Position numbers and translations under genes: made by a program. Positions 15,629-24,352 of a DNA stretch of 57,816 bases are shown piece by piece. The notes under the pieces were generated by a model, which had not been told where the DNA came from, searched no databases, and worked only from the letters and a program-made list of their open reading frames with translations. Position 1 is the first letter of the stretch; every line of letters starts with the position of its first letter. Source of the stretch: Clostridiaceae bacterium (lineage in GTDB: Bacteria; Bacillota; Clostridia; Oscillospirales; Butyricicoccaceae); assembly GCA_009911355.1 (NCBI GenBank), contig QXXE01000021.1, forward strand, positions 1 to 57,816, read 5' to 3'.

Positions 15629-16507
15629 TTATTTCCCGCCGTAGATTTCCTGTAGGAAACGTTCGCTTAATTCGTTGGAAATATCCGAATAGGAAACAAG
15701 GAACGTCTGCGTTCCGGCCGAATAGGGGGCGATATCGTATTCCTGATATACAATGGTCAGCGCCTCCGGCCCAATGAAAAAGCTGCTTTCGTCAAAGCTC
15801 CTGTCCAGCATTTCCTCCCAGTTTTGGTAGAAATCGCGGCCGCTGTACTCCCCCTCGGTGTCCTCCTGCGAGGAACGGTCGGCGATTTGGGAGAGGATGA
15901 CCGATTTATAATCCTCGGTGCGGAACACGTCCGCCATTGTGACCAGTTCGCCGTCCGCTTTCCGGAAATTCTCGCAGTATACCATGTGCGAACCGTGCGC
16001 GCCGCCTGTGTAGGCTTCCACGTCGCGCCGGATGGCGAGGAATGCGCTGCCGTCGTAGACAATTTCGCTGCTTTCCATAACGGTAAACGGCAAGAAGGTG
16101 CCGCCGCAGTCGGCAGCGGATTTTTTGTTTTCGCGGGCAAAATCGGCCAGCCCGCCGACCCACCATTCCTTTTCTTCGCGGTAGCAGGCGTCATAATACC
16201 GGTCGATCGCCCTTTTGGCTGCGCCGTCCACCAGCCCTGTCACATCCGGCCGCGTGACGCACGCCGTCAGCAGCGGTTGGCCGTCGGCGCTGTCTTTGAT
16301 TTCGATGGTTTCTTCCTCGATCTCCGAACCTTCAATGACCGCCGGTTCCGTATCCTCATCCGGCTTGGACTCATCCTGCCCGGCAGCTGCGGAGGGCTCC
16401 GTCTCCAACGGCTCCGTTGTCGGCCTGTTTGGCTCCGTTTTGCCCCCGCAGGCGCTTAACCACGCCAGCAGCAGGGATGTCAGTAATAAAGTGCGCAGTA
16501 TGTTCAT
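15629..16507 (-). CDS. Lipoprotein with DUF3298 (RsiV-like) domain
   Basis: A 292-residue secreted lipoprotein. The signal peptide MNILRTLLLTSLLLAWLSAC ends in lipobox LSAC with the lipidated Cys at 20, followed by an acidic, Pro/Thr-rich linker (about 22-70). The rest resembles a DUF4163/DUF3298 pair as in RsiV-type anti-sigma ectodomains: ACVTRPDVTGL, IRRDVEAYTGGAHG, then LVTMADVFRTEDYKSVI and ALTIVYQEYDIAPYSAGTQTF. It would sit on the outer face of the membrane. No transmembrane anchor or cytoplasmic anti-sigma part is present, so it is probably not an anti-sigma factor itself. AAGGAGC precedes the start at 16507. Confidence 0.75.
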   Translation of the reverse strand: MNILRTLLLTSLLLAWLSACGGKTEPNRPTTEPLETEPSAAAGQDESKPDEDTEPAVIEGSEIEEETIEIKDSADGQPLLTACVTRPDVTGLVDGAAKRAIDRYYDACYREEKEWWVGGLADFARENKKSAADCGGTFLPFTVMESSEIVYDGSAFLAIRRDVEAYTGGAHGSHMVYCENFRKADGELVTMADVFRTEDYKSVILSQIADRSSQEDTEGEYSGRDFYQNWEEMLDRSFDESSFFIGPEALTIVYQEYDIAPYSAGTQTFLVSYSDISNELSERFLQEIYGGK

Positions 16508-17167
16508 AACCGCTCGCTCCTTTCGCACTTTGCACTCACGCCGTGCGTTTCTCTTTTCCGTACCGTCCTGCGGCTGCCGCATCGTTTGGTTGCTGGGCGA
16601 TTGGGGGAAGGGCGTTCCCCGTGCCGCCAGGGGCAGCCTGCACCGCCGCCCCTGGCTTTGCAGGGGTGCGCCGCAGCCTGGCGGCTGTTTCAGAAAACCG
16701 TCGCAGGCGCTTCGGTGAAAAGCAGCGCGGTTTTGCACGGACAGCTTACGGATTCGGAAGGACTGATGGGATCAACGTGTGTGGATCGCGGGAGAATGCT
16801 TCGTCTGGCGAGGCTCAGACCCCAGGGGTCCTGATGGGCTGCAATGGGGCGGTTACCGTCTGGAAATGCGCCCGGCGGTGGGGGTGAAAACATATTGCCG
16901 GTATGCTTTTGGCGTCACCGGAAGGGGCGGGCCGCTTGCCGCAGGACATAGGCGGGGGATTGGCCGCGAAGCCATGCACGGGGATGGATTCAGTGCTTCC
17001 TTAGCTCTGTGATATCAGTATATCACAGAATTCGCCATTTGGGAACGTGTATATTTGTGAACATTTTTGCAAAAAATTAAGAAATAACTTTGGCTGTGCG
17101 GCCGCCCGTCCAAGGCACGCGGCGCTGTGCAGCATGGAGGATTCGTTTTTTGAAGGAGGCAGCAGCC
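16508..17167. other. 660-bp gap with a 24-bp palindrome and a weak promoter
   Basis: No convincing gene. At 17006-17029, arms TCTGTGATAT and ATATCACAGA surround CAGT; it is a possible operator or short terminator. At 17055-17083, TTGTGA, a 17-base spacer and TAAGAA form a weak promoter for the small gene at 17168. The remaining 16,510-17,000 is GC-rich with no signal I can name. Confidence 0.4.
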
Positions 17168-17380
17168 ATGAAGGAACGGTTCCCGGAAGTCCCGGCCGAA
17201 CTGATGAGCCGTATGGCGCACGATACCCGCGCGATGGACGGCTTTTTTTCGCTCAGCCACGGGCAGCAGCAAGCGCTTGGGGAGTATATCCGGAGTGCGC
17301 CGGACGAGGGGACGGCAAAAAGCCGCATCGAGGAAGCAACCGCCGCGCTTGAGGAGCATTCTGACTTCGGCAGGCGCTGA
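17168..17380 (+). CDS. Small protein with YdeI/OmdA C-terminus-like segment
   Basis: A 70-residue protein, MKERFPEVPAELMSRMAHDT, then FFSLSHGQQQALGEYIRSA and TAKSRIEEATAALEE. The helical pattern F..L...QQ..L..YI..A......RI..A...L recalls the C-terminal helices of YdeI/OmdA-type proteins but no full domain is present. AAGGAGG lies 11 bases before the ATG. It stands alone between the lipoprotein gene and the YbaK gene. Real gene likely; function unknown. Confidence 0.6.
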   Translation: MKERFPEVPAELMSRMAHDTRAMDGFFSLSHGQQQALGEYIRSAPDEGTAKSRIEEATAALEEHSDFGRR

Positions 17381-17690
17381 AGGGGGCGGCTCCCGCGTTT
17401 GGCGCGGAGTTGTCATAGCTGCACGATAGGATTTCGTGCAAACAAGCAGCCGGGAAAGTGGGCTGCGGTATCTTGGAGTGGGCATGGCCTTCGCCGGGGC
17501 GGGGGCCATGCCCCTTTTGCTTTTTGCCCTGTGGTAGCCGCCTGGGGGCGCAAAGGCTCAGGGGGGCAGCAGCGCAGCGAAGCGCGCCCAAGGCGGGGCG
17601 CAGCTTGTGTGCGGATCGGGGGGGAATGGCTTGTTTTTCCTGTGCAGGTGTGGTAGAATGGAAACGCAATTTGCGTTTGGAGGGATTTTT
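17381..17690 (+). promoter_or_regulatory. Gap with the promoter of the YbaK gene
   Basis: The first 240 bases are GC-rich and hold nothing I can name. TTGTTT (17631-17636), a 17-base spacer and TAGAAT (17654-17659) make a good sigma-A promoter, with GGAGGG before the start at 17691. Confidence 0.6.
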
Positions 17691-18173
17691 ATGTCCATTA
17701 TGCGGGTCCGCGAGTTTTTCCGCGCGTTCGGGATGGAGCAGCGCGTGCTTGAATTTGACCAGTCCAGCGCGACCGTCGCCCTCGCGGCGCAGGCGCTTGG
17801 CGTGGCGGAAGCCAGGATCGCCAAAACCCTGTCCTTCCGTGTCCGGGAGGATACGGTGCTGATCGTGATGGCGGGCGATGCGCGGGTCGACAACCCAAAG
17901 TATAAGGCGCGCTTTGGTGCAAAGGCGAAAATGCTCGCCCATGACGAGGCGGCTGCGCTGGTTGGGCACGCCGTCGGCGGCGTGTGCCCGTTTGCCGTTA
18001 ACGACGGCGTCCAGGTATATCTCGATGAATCGCTCCGGCGGTTCCAGACGGTATTCCCCGCCTGCGGCAGCGCAAACAGCGCAATTGAGCTGACAATCCC
18101 GGAACTGGAACAGTATGCCGCGCCCGCCGGTTGGGTCGACGTTTGCAAGGGCTGGGAGCCCGCCGCGCAGTGA
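17691..18173 (+). CDS. YbaK/ProX-type aminoacyl-tRNA deacylase
   Basis: A 160-residue single-domain protein of the YbaK/EbsC family, which hydrolyses mischarged aminoacyl-tRNA (for example Cys- or Ala-tRNAPro). Family features are ATVALAAQALGVAEARIAKTLSFRV, with the conserved Lys in AKTL near residue 46, and GVCPFAVNDGVQVYLDESL and GSANSAIELT near the C-terminus. The length fits the family. The start is set by TTTGGAGGG. It has its own promoter and no operon partner. The exact substrate cannot be told from sequence. Confidence 0.85.
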   Translation: MSIMRVREFFRAFGMEQRVLEFDQSSATVALAAQALGVAEARIAKTLSFRVREDTVLIVMAGDARVDNPKYKARFGAKAKMLAHDEAAALVGHAVGGVCPFAVNDGVQVYLDESLRRFQTVFPACGSANSAIELTIPELEQYAAPAGWVDVCKGWEPAAQ

Positions 18174-18489
18174 GAACCGGTTTTTGCAGAGGGCCTTTGC
18201 GGACTAGGAAAGCTGGTGCGGCATGTCAGTTTCCGCACCTCCCGGGCGCTGCCGGCAGGCCGGGGGAACCGGCTTCCGGCCCGCGCTGCATAACCCGCTG
18301 CTTTTTTGCATAATGTGAGGTATGGTTGTCTGCGTCGTTCTGAGTTGATGCAGCAGCCGGGCTGCTTGGCTTTGTGGGGCAAGCATCATCGCTGCTTGCG
18401 GCACCGGCTTTCGGGGGCTTGCGGTGCAGCCTGTGCGGGCCCTTCCCGGGGAATGGCTTTAAAAATGTTTGTTATCGGAGGTTTAAGCT
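18174..18489. other. 316-bp gap
   Basis: I see no gene and no clear promoter. An imperfect hairpin (CCGGCAGGCCGGGGG to CCGGCTTCCGGCC region, 18250-18285) may end the deacylase transcript. GGAGG at 18478-18482 is the ribosome site of the antiporter. Confidence 0.35.
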
Positions 18490-19437
18490 ATGTCTACTGC
18501 TGTGGTCGTTTTGCTCCTGCTGCTCGGCATCGTATTGATTGTCAAGGGCGGGGATGCGTTCGTGGATGCAGCGTCATGGATCGCCGAGGCGTTCCATATC
18601 CCGAAGTTTATTATCGGCGCTACCATTGTCAGCCTTGCGACCACCCTGCCCGAGCTGCTGGTTTCAACGATCGCCGCCTTTCAGGGGAAGACCGATATGG
18701 CGATCGGCAACGCGGTCGGCTCGGTCACGGCGAACCTGGGGCTCATTATGGGGATCTCGGTTTTTTGCATGCCAGCCAGGATGAAACGGGCGCAGTTTGC
18801 CTTTAAGGGCGTGCTGATGGTCGCCGCTGCCGCGCTGATCCATTTGCTGTCGGGCGGCGGCGTGCTCAGCTCGCAGAACGGCTTGATTTTGCTGGCGGTG
18901 TTCGCTGCGTTTATCGTGGAAAATATCCGCGACGCGAAGCGCGCTATGGGAGGGCCGGGCGGCGGCAAGCCGGAAGGCGGGCTCGCGCTCAACCTTGCGA
19001 AGTTTGTGCTGGGGACTGCCGGGATTGTGCTGGGGGCGCAGCTGCTTGTGGATAACGGCAGCGAGCTTGCGCGCAGGCTGGGCATCCCGGAGGGGATTAT
19101 CGGGGTTACGATCATCGCGGTTGGCACGTCGCTGCCTGAGCTGGTCACAACGCTGACGGCAATTGCAAAGAAGCAGTCCTCGCTGTCCATCGGCAATATT
19201 ATTGGCGCGAATGTAATTGACCTTACGCTGATCCTGCCGGTTTCGAGCGTAATCACCCAGGGCAGCCTGCCGGTTGCGGAGCAGTCCATCCGGCTGGATT
19301 TCCCGGTGTGCATCCTGGTTTGCTTGATTGCGGTCGTGCCGCCGTTGCTGACGGAGCGGTTCCGGCGCTGGCAGGGCGTTGCGCTGCTGGCAACCTACGG
19401 GGTGTATCTTGTGGTTTTGTGTTCTACGTTCCTTTGA
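18490..19437 (+). CDS. CaCA-family calcium/sodium antiporter (YrbG-like)
   Basis: A 315-residue integral membrane protein with two inverted repeats of about five transmembrane helices each. The alpha-repeat motifs are visible in both halves: GATIVSLATTLPELLVSTIAAF and AIGNAVGSVTANLGL (first), GVTIIAVGTSLPELVTTLTA and SIGNIIGANVIDLTLIL (second). The glutamate in each (T/S)LPEL segment binds the cation. It exchanges calcium (or another cation) for sodium or protons at the cell membrane. The length is typical of the YrbG group. GGAGG lies 7 bases before the start. It appears to be monocistronic. Confidence 0.9.
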   Translation: MSTAVVVLLLLLGIVLIVKGGDAFVDAASWIAEAFHIPKFIIGATIVSLATTLPELLVSTIAAFQGKTDMAIGNAVGSVTANLGLIMGISVFCMPARMKRAQFAFKGVLMVAAAALIHLLSGGGVLSSQNGLILLAVFAAFIVENIRDAKRAMGGPGGGKPEGGLALNLAKFVLGTAGIVLGAQLLVDNGSELARRLGIPEGIIGVTIIAVGTSLPELVTTLTAIAKKQSSLSIGNIIGANVIDLTLILPVSSVITQGSLPVAEQSIRLDFPVCILVCLIAVVPPLLTERFRRWQGVALLATYGVYLVVLCSTFL

Positions 19438-19774
19438 TGTGCGGGGGGCGCCCGCCGCGGCATTGCGGTTGGGCGCCCTTTGTGCGTATAACGGCATGTT
19501 GCTTCCGGGAGAGCAAAGGCCGCGCGCCGGTGCCTGGGATTGCCGCAAGCCTGAACCCTTACGGGGAAGCGCTGCCGCTCGGTAACTGCCAGGGCAGCGG
19601 CGCGGTGTTTCCGGTGTGCCGGGGAAGCGTCCCGCCGCTGCGGATGGGGCGGCCGGATACATTGTGGCTATATGAAAGGATCAGCTCACCGGAACGGCAG
19701 GGCTGTTTTTTATGCCGCGAGCGGGACGAAAGGCATGGGCCACCGCCACGCCTGTAAACTGCTAATTTCCCTAA
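19438..19774. terminator. 337-bp gap with a hairpin after the antiporter
   Basis: GGGCGCCC at 19446-19453 and again at 19471-19478 (self-complementary) can form a stem followed by TTTG, a weak terminator. The rest of the gap (to the phospholipase stop) has no gene I can support. Confidence 0.4.
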
Positions 19775-20662
19775 TTATTTTGCAGGCTCCCGGCCGCTGT
19801 AATCGAGGGGGAACAGATCCTCGGGGAGCGTTTTCCCGCGGCGCACAGCAGCGCAGGTTGCCCGCTGGAGCTGCCCTGCGAGCGCGAGCGCGTCGCCCTC
19901 CATCAGCATCTCGAAGCTGTCGGTGCGCGGCCTGCCGCTGCGGCTGAGCCAGACCCGGCGCGCGGTATTCAGCGAGTCCTCGGGGAGCAGGCTGCCCCGG
20001 CGGATCATGGAGGACACCGCGCCCGGATTGCGCATCAGGCGTTCCCCGGCAGACAGGATCCCGGTAGCCCCGCGCCCCTCGTGGATCAGCCGGTACGCCG
20101 CATACATCCCGCGCATTGCGCGCAGTGCGTCGCGCGGGAGTACGGAGCCTCCGGCTGCGCGGCCTGCCGCTGCAAGCATCCGTGCGATTTCCCCCTGTGC
20201 GGGCGTTTCCGGGTTCAAAAAGCGGTATGCCGCGCAGGTCGCAGGCGGTTTCCCACACCGCAGCAGAACCGCTGCGTCGAGGTCGGCTTCGCACAGCTTG
20301 TGCGCTGCGCTTTCGCCCAGCCCGTAGCTTGCCATCAGGCGGCGCGACTGGCTTTCAATATAAGGGTGGGTGGTGCGGTCGAGCGCGTAATGGGTGCAAA
20401 AGCCCAGGAGGTACGCAAGCGCGGCGGGTGAGCGCCCCGCTGTCGCTGCCATTGCTGAAAATACCGGGTAAATGGCGTTTCGGTGCATTTCGCCGCCTAA
20501 ACCGGCGGTTTTGGGGTGGGAGAGGTCGAAAAAGAACGGGTCGGGCCCCTGGCTGCCCCAGAAAAAGGCGTCAGCGGCGGACGTGCAGGGCTGTGCAATT
20601 GCGGGCGGGGCGGCGTCCCGCACCTGCGCGGCAAAATACCAATGTGTGACAAACGAGGGCAT
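19775..20662 (-). CDS. Zinc-dependent phospholipase C-like protein
   Basis: A 295-residue protein that resembles the zinc-dependent phospholipase C family (PF00882). Histidine and aspartate ligands of the family are visible early: MPSFVTHWYFAAQV, WGSQGPDPFFFDLSH, MHRNAIYPVF and LAYLLGFCTHYALDRTTHPYIE, the last being the characteristic H-x3-D-x3-H segment. No signal peptide is seen, so it may act inside the cell. Its substrate may not be a phospholipid; many gut Clostridia members are uncharacterised. The start is set by GGAGGAAGCC. A TATAAT box lies about 35 bases upstream on the same strand. Confidence 0.75.
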   Translation of the reverse strand: MPSFVTHWYFAAQVRDAAPPAIAQPCTSAADAFFWGSQGPDPFFFDLSHPKTAGLGGEMHRNAIYPVFSAMAATAGRSPAALAYLLGFCTHYALDRTTHPYIESQSRRLMASYGLGESAAHKLCEADLDAAVLLRCGKPPATCAAYRFLNPETPAQGEIARMLAAAGRAAGGSVLPRDALRAMRGMYAAYRLIHEGRGATGILSAGERLMRNPGAVSSMIRRGSLLPEDSLNTARRVWLSRSGRPRTDSFEMLMEGDALALAGQLQRATCAAVRRGKTLPEDLFPLDYSGREPAK

Positions 20663-20735
20663 AACGGCTTCCTCCATTTCCGAATATGCTGTTATTATAC
20701 CATGGAAACGGTGAAAACGGAACGCTTTTTGCGCG

Positions 20736-20774
20736 GAAAAACCTACCCGCAGCATTTTCCATGCTGCGGGTAGG
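20736..20774 (-). terminator. Terminator of the ABC transporter operon
   Basis: On the minus strand a perfect 14-base stem (arms 20742-20755 and 20761-20774, CCTACCCGCAGCAT) with a 5-base loop is followed by five T. It lies 26 bases after the permease stop. Confidence 0.85.
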
Positions 20775-20799
20775 CGATGCTTTGCGGGGCTGCTGCGGC

Positions 20800-23136
20800 T
20801 CAGTCTGTCGAGATGGTTTCCGCTACTGACATTTTCCGGATCCGCTGCGCAGGCCCCAGCGTTGCCAGCAGCACCGCCGCCAGTGTGACCGCTGCGATGA
20901 CCAGCAGCGCCTTCCACGGCACCGCCCACGGGTCGCCCCACTGGAAGCTGACCATCCGGGTAAACAGCAGCCGGTGGATCGGGACGCCTGCCGCGCTCCC
21001 CAGCACGACCCCGCCCAGCGCGTAGCTCAGCGCTTCGGCCGCGACCATCCGCGTCAGCTGCCCCGTGCCCATGCCGATTGCCCGCATGGCCCCGTACTGC
21101 TGCATCCGTGCGGAGACGCTGAGTGCAACGCTGTTGATGATGTGGAACGCGGCAATCAGAGCGATCACTGCCAAAAAGCCGTACACGAACAGCGCAAAGG
21201 CGTAGTAGCCGCCCCGCGCTTCGCGGTTGTCGAGCCGCCGGTCGGAAAAGCGGTAGTTTTCGCCTGCCAGTGCGCGTATGCCCGCAACGTCTTCGTCGGT
21301 TACATTGTGCCGGAACTGCACGTCAAGGACGGTGTAGCCGCTTTCGCCGGTCAGCTGGCGGAACAGCGATTCCGAGCAGATCAGCAGCTCTTCCCCCGGC
21401 TCCAGGTCAAACGGGCTCCAGCCGACCTCGCCCGAAACCGGCAGCGCATAGCCGTTCAGCGTTACAAAGTCGCCGGTTTCCAGCCCGCCCGCAGCGTCGC
21501 CGCTGAACGCGCGCAGCAGGCCGCGGCCGGTTTCGGCTTCGCTGAAATCGCCGTTGATGCGGTCCCGCCGCGCCCAGCCGAACTGGTTTTCCTCGTAGGA
21601 AACCAGTGTGATGCGGATCGGCTTGCCGTCGCATTCGCCCTCCAAGCCATACGCGAAGCTGCGCCCATAGGCCCGCTTGACGCAGGGGACCTGCGCGATT
21701 TCCGCAGCGAGGGACGCCGGGATTTCGCACGCCTCCTCCGGGGAGAGGATGGAAAAGTCGGGCGTGGAGGGCCGTACCGCCTTGACGGCGTGGCCCATGA
21801 AATCTACTGTTGTGCTGAACGCTAGGAACAGGATGATACTGAATGCGAACGACCCCGCCATCAGCAGGAAATTGCGGCGGCTCCCCACTGCATGATGCAC
21901 GCCGAGCGCTGTTTCAATGCGGAAAACGCGCGTATCCGCTGCTTTCCGCGCCGCCTGCACCGTGCCCGCGTTGCCCGAGGCTGCTGCCAGCGGGGACACC
22001 CGCGCCGCCCGTTTCGCCGGGCTCCGCGCTGCAAGCAGGACGGTCAGCACGCCGATCAGCGCGCCGCTCGCCAGGGCGATTGGGCTGAGCCCGAACCGTG
22101 GCAGCGAGCCGAAAAAGCCTGGGGTGGAAGCCCGGAGGATTTCGCACAGCACCCACACGACAGCCGTCCCGGCGAGCAGCCCGGCAGGCACCGCCGTCCG
22201 GCACCAGCCGAGGGCCTCGCGGCGGACAAATTTGCGCACCTGCTTTGGGGTCGCGCCCAAGCACCGCAGCAGGCCGAAGAATTCGGTGCGCTGCGCGATA
22301 CTGCTGTTGAGGCTGCCCGTCATCATCAGCACGCCCGACACGGTCACCAGTGCCGACAGCACGGCTGCCGCCGAGTACAGCATCCGCATGAAGGGCGCGT
22401 CGCTCTGCCCCGAAAGGGCGAGCAGCTTGGGGTTTGTGCCGACGGATTCATCCGCAAGGCCGAACTGCTGCTGGATTTCACGCGTGGCGCGCTGATAGCT
22501 GCAAAACGGGGTGTAGCGGACGGAAAACAGCATCCCCGGGTTTTCGGCGGTTCCGAAATAGGTCCGGTAATCCGCGCTGTTAAACAGCAGGCCAGCCGCG
22601 TCCGCGCGCAGCATTGCCGAGGTATCGCCGAGGAAGCCGGAAACCCGCAGCGTGGTTTCCGAGCCGTCCGGGAAGCGCAGCGTCAGCGGCCCGCCCAGCT
22701 CTGCGCCGAGCAGCGTCCGCGCGTTGCCGGTCGCCATCACGGTCCCGGGCTCTGACGGATAGCTGCCCGCAACGCAGCTTGCAGCCGGGAACATTTCCAG
22801 CCAGGTATCATCGCAGCCGCAGATCGCGACCCGCTGCCCGTCGATTGTATAGTCCGCTTCGAGATCCGTGTTCACCGCACCGTACCAGGCCGAGGCTTCG
22901 ACCTCGGGGCGGGCGGCAACCAGAGCGGCTTCGGCTTGGGTCAGGCTGGCGAAGCGCGCGTGCCAGTTGCCGTACTGGGCGATGGCCTGGGCGCGCTGGC
23001 TGCTCAGCTCCATATCCGCCATGCCGAAAATCGCGGTGACGAGGAAGACTGCGAGCACAATGCACAGCCGGGTCAAGCGGTTTTGGCGGCGGCGCACCTG
23101 TTCGGACACGCGCACGAGGTCGAGATAGTTTTTCAT
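20800..23136 (-). CDS. FtsX/MacB-type ABC transporter permease
   Basis: A 778-residue permease with two FtsX-type membrane blocks. One N-terminal helix (about 25-42, LCIVLAVFLVTAIFGMA) precedes a large extracellular domain. Three helices lie near 250-370, then another helix, a second ectodomain and three C-terminal helices (ALFVYGFLAVIALIAAFHII through LLVIAAVTLAAVLLATL). The segment SIAQRTEFFGLLRCLGATPKQV and its counterpart MQQYGAMRAIGMGTGQL are the coupling regions of the two blocks. With the ATPase it probably exports or senses an antimicrobial peptide or lipid, as in BceAB- and VanRS-linked systems. It overlaps the ATPase gene by 4 bases. Confidence 0.88.
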   Translation of the reverse strand: MKNYLDLVRVSEQVRRRQNRLTRLCIVLAVFLVTAIFGMADMELSSQRAQAIAQYGNWHARFASLTQAEAALVAARPEVEASAWYGAVNTDLEADYTIDGQRVAICGCDDTWLEMFPAASCVAGSYPSEPGTVMATGNARTLLGAELGGPLTLRFPDGSETTLRVSGFLGDTSAMLRADAAGLLFNSADYRTYFGTAENPGMLFSVRYTPFCSYQRATREIQQQFGLADESVGTNPKLLALSGQSDAPFMRMLYSAAAVLSALVTVSGVLMMTGSLNSSIAQRTEFFGLLRCLGATPKQVRKFVRREALGWCRTAVPAGLLAGTAVVWVLCEILRASTPGFFGSLPRFGLSPIALASGALIGVLTVLLAARSPAKRAARVSPLAAASGNAGTVQAARKAADTRVFRIETALGVHHAVGSRRNFLLMAGSFAFSIILFLAFSTTVDFMGHAVKAVRPSTPDFSILSPEEACEIPASLAAEIAQVPCVKRAYGRSFAYGLEGECDGKPIRITLVSYEENQFGWARRDRINGDFSEAETGRGLLRAFSGDAAGGLETGDFVTLNGYALPVSGEVGWSPFDLEPGEELLICSESLFRQLTGESGYTVLDVQFRHNVTDEDVAGIRALAGENYRFSDRRLDNREARGGYYAFALFVYGFLAVIALIAAFHIINSVALSVSARMQQYGAMRAIGMGTGQLTRMVAAEALSYALGGVVLGSAAGVPIHRLLFTRMVSFQWGDPWAVPWKALLVIAAVTLAAVLLATLGPAQRIRKMSVAETISTD

Positions 23137-23816
23137 GGCTGCGCACCTCCTAAATCGGTCAAAATGCCGTCGGAGACGCTGAAAACGCGGTCGGCGGAGG
23201 CGGTCAGGGACATGTTGTGGGTAATCATGAGGACGGTTTGCTGATAGCGGCGCGACGCGCCCAGCAGGAGGTCCATCACGTCGTGGCTGCTGCGGGAATC
23301 GAGGTTGCCGGTTGGCTCGTCGGCGAGCAGCAGCATGGGGCGGGTAATCAGCGCGCGGCCGATTGCAACGCGTTGCTGCTGCCCGCCGGAAAGCTGGGAG
23401 GGCAGGTGCAGGCGGCGCTCGGTGAGGCCCAGGACTTCCAGCATTTCGTCGCAGAAGCCGGGTTGTGGCTTTTGCCCGTCGAGCAGCAGCGGGAACAGGA
23501 TGTTTTGTTCGACGTTTAATTCGGCGATGAGGTGGAATGACTGGAACACGAACCCGATATTGCGGCGGCGGAACACGCTGCGCTGCGGTTCGGGGAGCGA
23601 AAAGAGGTCTTTGCCGTCAAGCAGCACCTTGCCTGCGGAGGGGGGCTCAAGGCCGCCGATGCAGTTGAGCAGAGTGCTTTTGCCGGAACCGGAATCCCCG
23701 ACGACTGTGGCGAATTCCCCTTTTTCTAATGTGAGGCATGCGTTTTGCAGGGCTTTGACCTCGGCGGCGCCGGTGCCGTAGGTTTTGCTGAGGCCCTGGA
23801 CTTTTAAGACTTCCAT
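23133..23816 (-). CDS. ABC transporter ATP-binding protein (LolD/MacB type)
   Basis: A 227-residue ATPase: Walker A GDSGSGKS at 40-47, Q-loop FVFQSFHL, signature LSGGQQQR, Walker [13 protein letters not shown] and H-loop ITHN. The length and motifs fit the LolD/MacB/BceA group that powers FtsX-type permeases by mechanotransmission. The stop overlaps the permease start (ATGA). AGGAG lies 8 bases before the ATG at 23816. The two-component genes lie upstream on the same strand, separated by repeat copy B. Confidence 0.9.
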   Translation of the reverse strand: MEVLKVQGLSKTYGTGAAEVKALQNACLTLEKGEFATVVGDSGSGKSTLLNCIGGLEPPSAGKVLLDGKDLFSLPEPQRSVFRRRNIGFVFQSFHLIAELNVEQNILFPLLLDGQKPQPGFCDEMLEVLGLTERRLHLPSQLSGGQQQRVAIGRALITRPMLLLADEPTGNLDSRSSHDVMDLLLGASRRYQQTVLMITHNMSLTASADRVFSVSDGILTDLGGAQP

Positions 23817-23870
23817 ATTGCACACTCCTGTAAAGTCGTTACGTCTGTCGGTTGCCCTCCGCAGGCAGCG

Positions 23871-24306
23871 CCAGGGGACGCTGTCCCCTGGACCCCTGCG
23901 CCTCCGCGGCGAGCGGCGGGCTCTGCCCTGCACCCGGCCCTACGCGGGCAGCGGCGGGCTCTGCCCTGCACCCGGCCCTACGCGGGCAGCGGCGGGCTCT
24001 GCCCTGCACCCGCACCTGCGCGGTGGGCGGCAGGGCTCTGCCCTGCACCCGCACCTGCGCGGTGGGCGGCAGGGCTCTGCCCTGCACCCGGCCTTACGCG
24101 GGCAGCGGCAGGGCTCTGCCCTGCACCCGCACCTGCGCGGTGGGCGGCAGGACTCTGCCCTGCACCCGCGATTTTTTTGGAAAAAAATCGAGTAAAAACT
24201 TCATTCCGCCTGCGGGCGGGACGAGGGACACAGGCCGCAGCTGCTTTTGGAACCGATCAGCATAACAGATGTTTTTTTCTGACACGGCGGGGGTGTCCCC
24301 CGCCGT
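23871..24306 (+). repeat. Mosaic hairpin repeat, copy B, with seven 38-39-bp tandem units
   Basis: This fills the gap between the ATPase and kinase genes (23817-24352). CCAGGGGAC/GTCCCCTGG lies at 23871-23891. CTCTGCCCTGCACCC then recurs at 23921, 23959, 23997, 24036, 24075, 24114 and 24153, giving seven units of 38-39 bp. CGATTTTTTT/AAAAAAATCG follows at 24169-24190, then AGTAAAAACTTCATT, CGCCTGCGGGCGGGAC at 24207-24222, and finally ACGGCGGGGG/CCCCCGCCGT at 24284-24306. Transcripts running from the kinase to the ABC genes would pass through all these hairpins. Confidence 0.8.
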
Positions 24307-24352
24307 CAAGGATAGTTTAGCATATGAAGCTTACAGGAAGGTGAATCTGATC

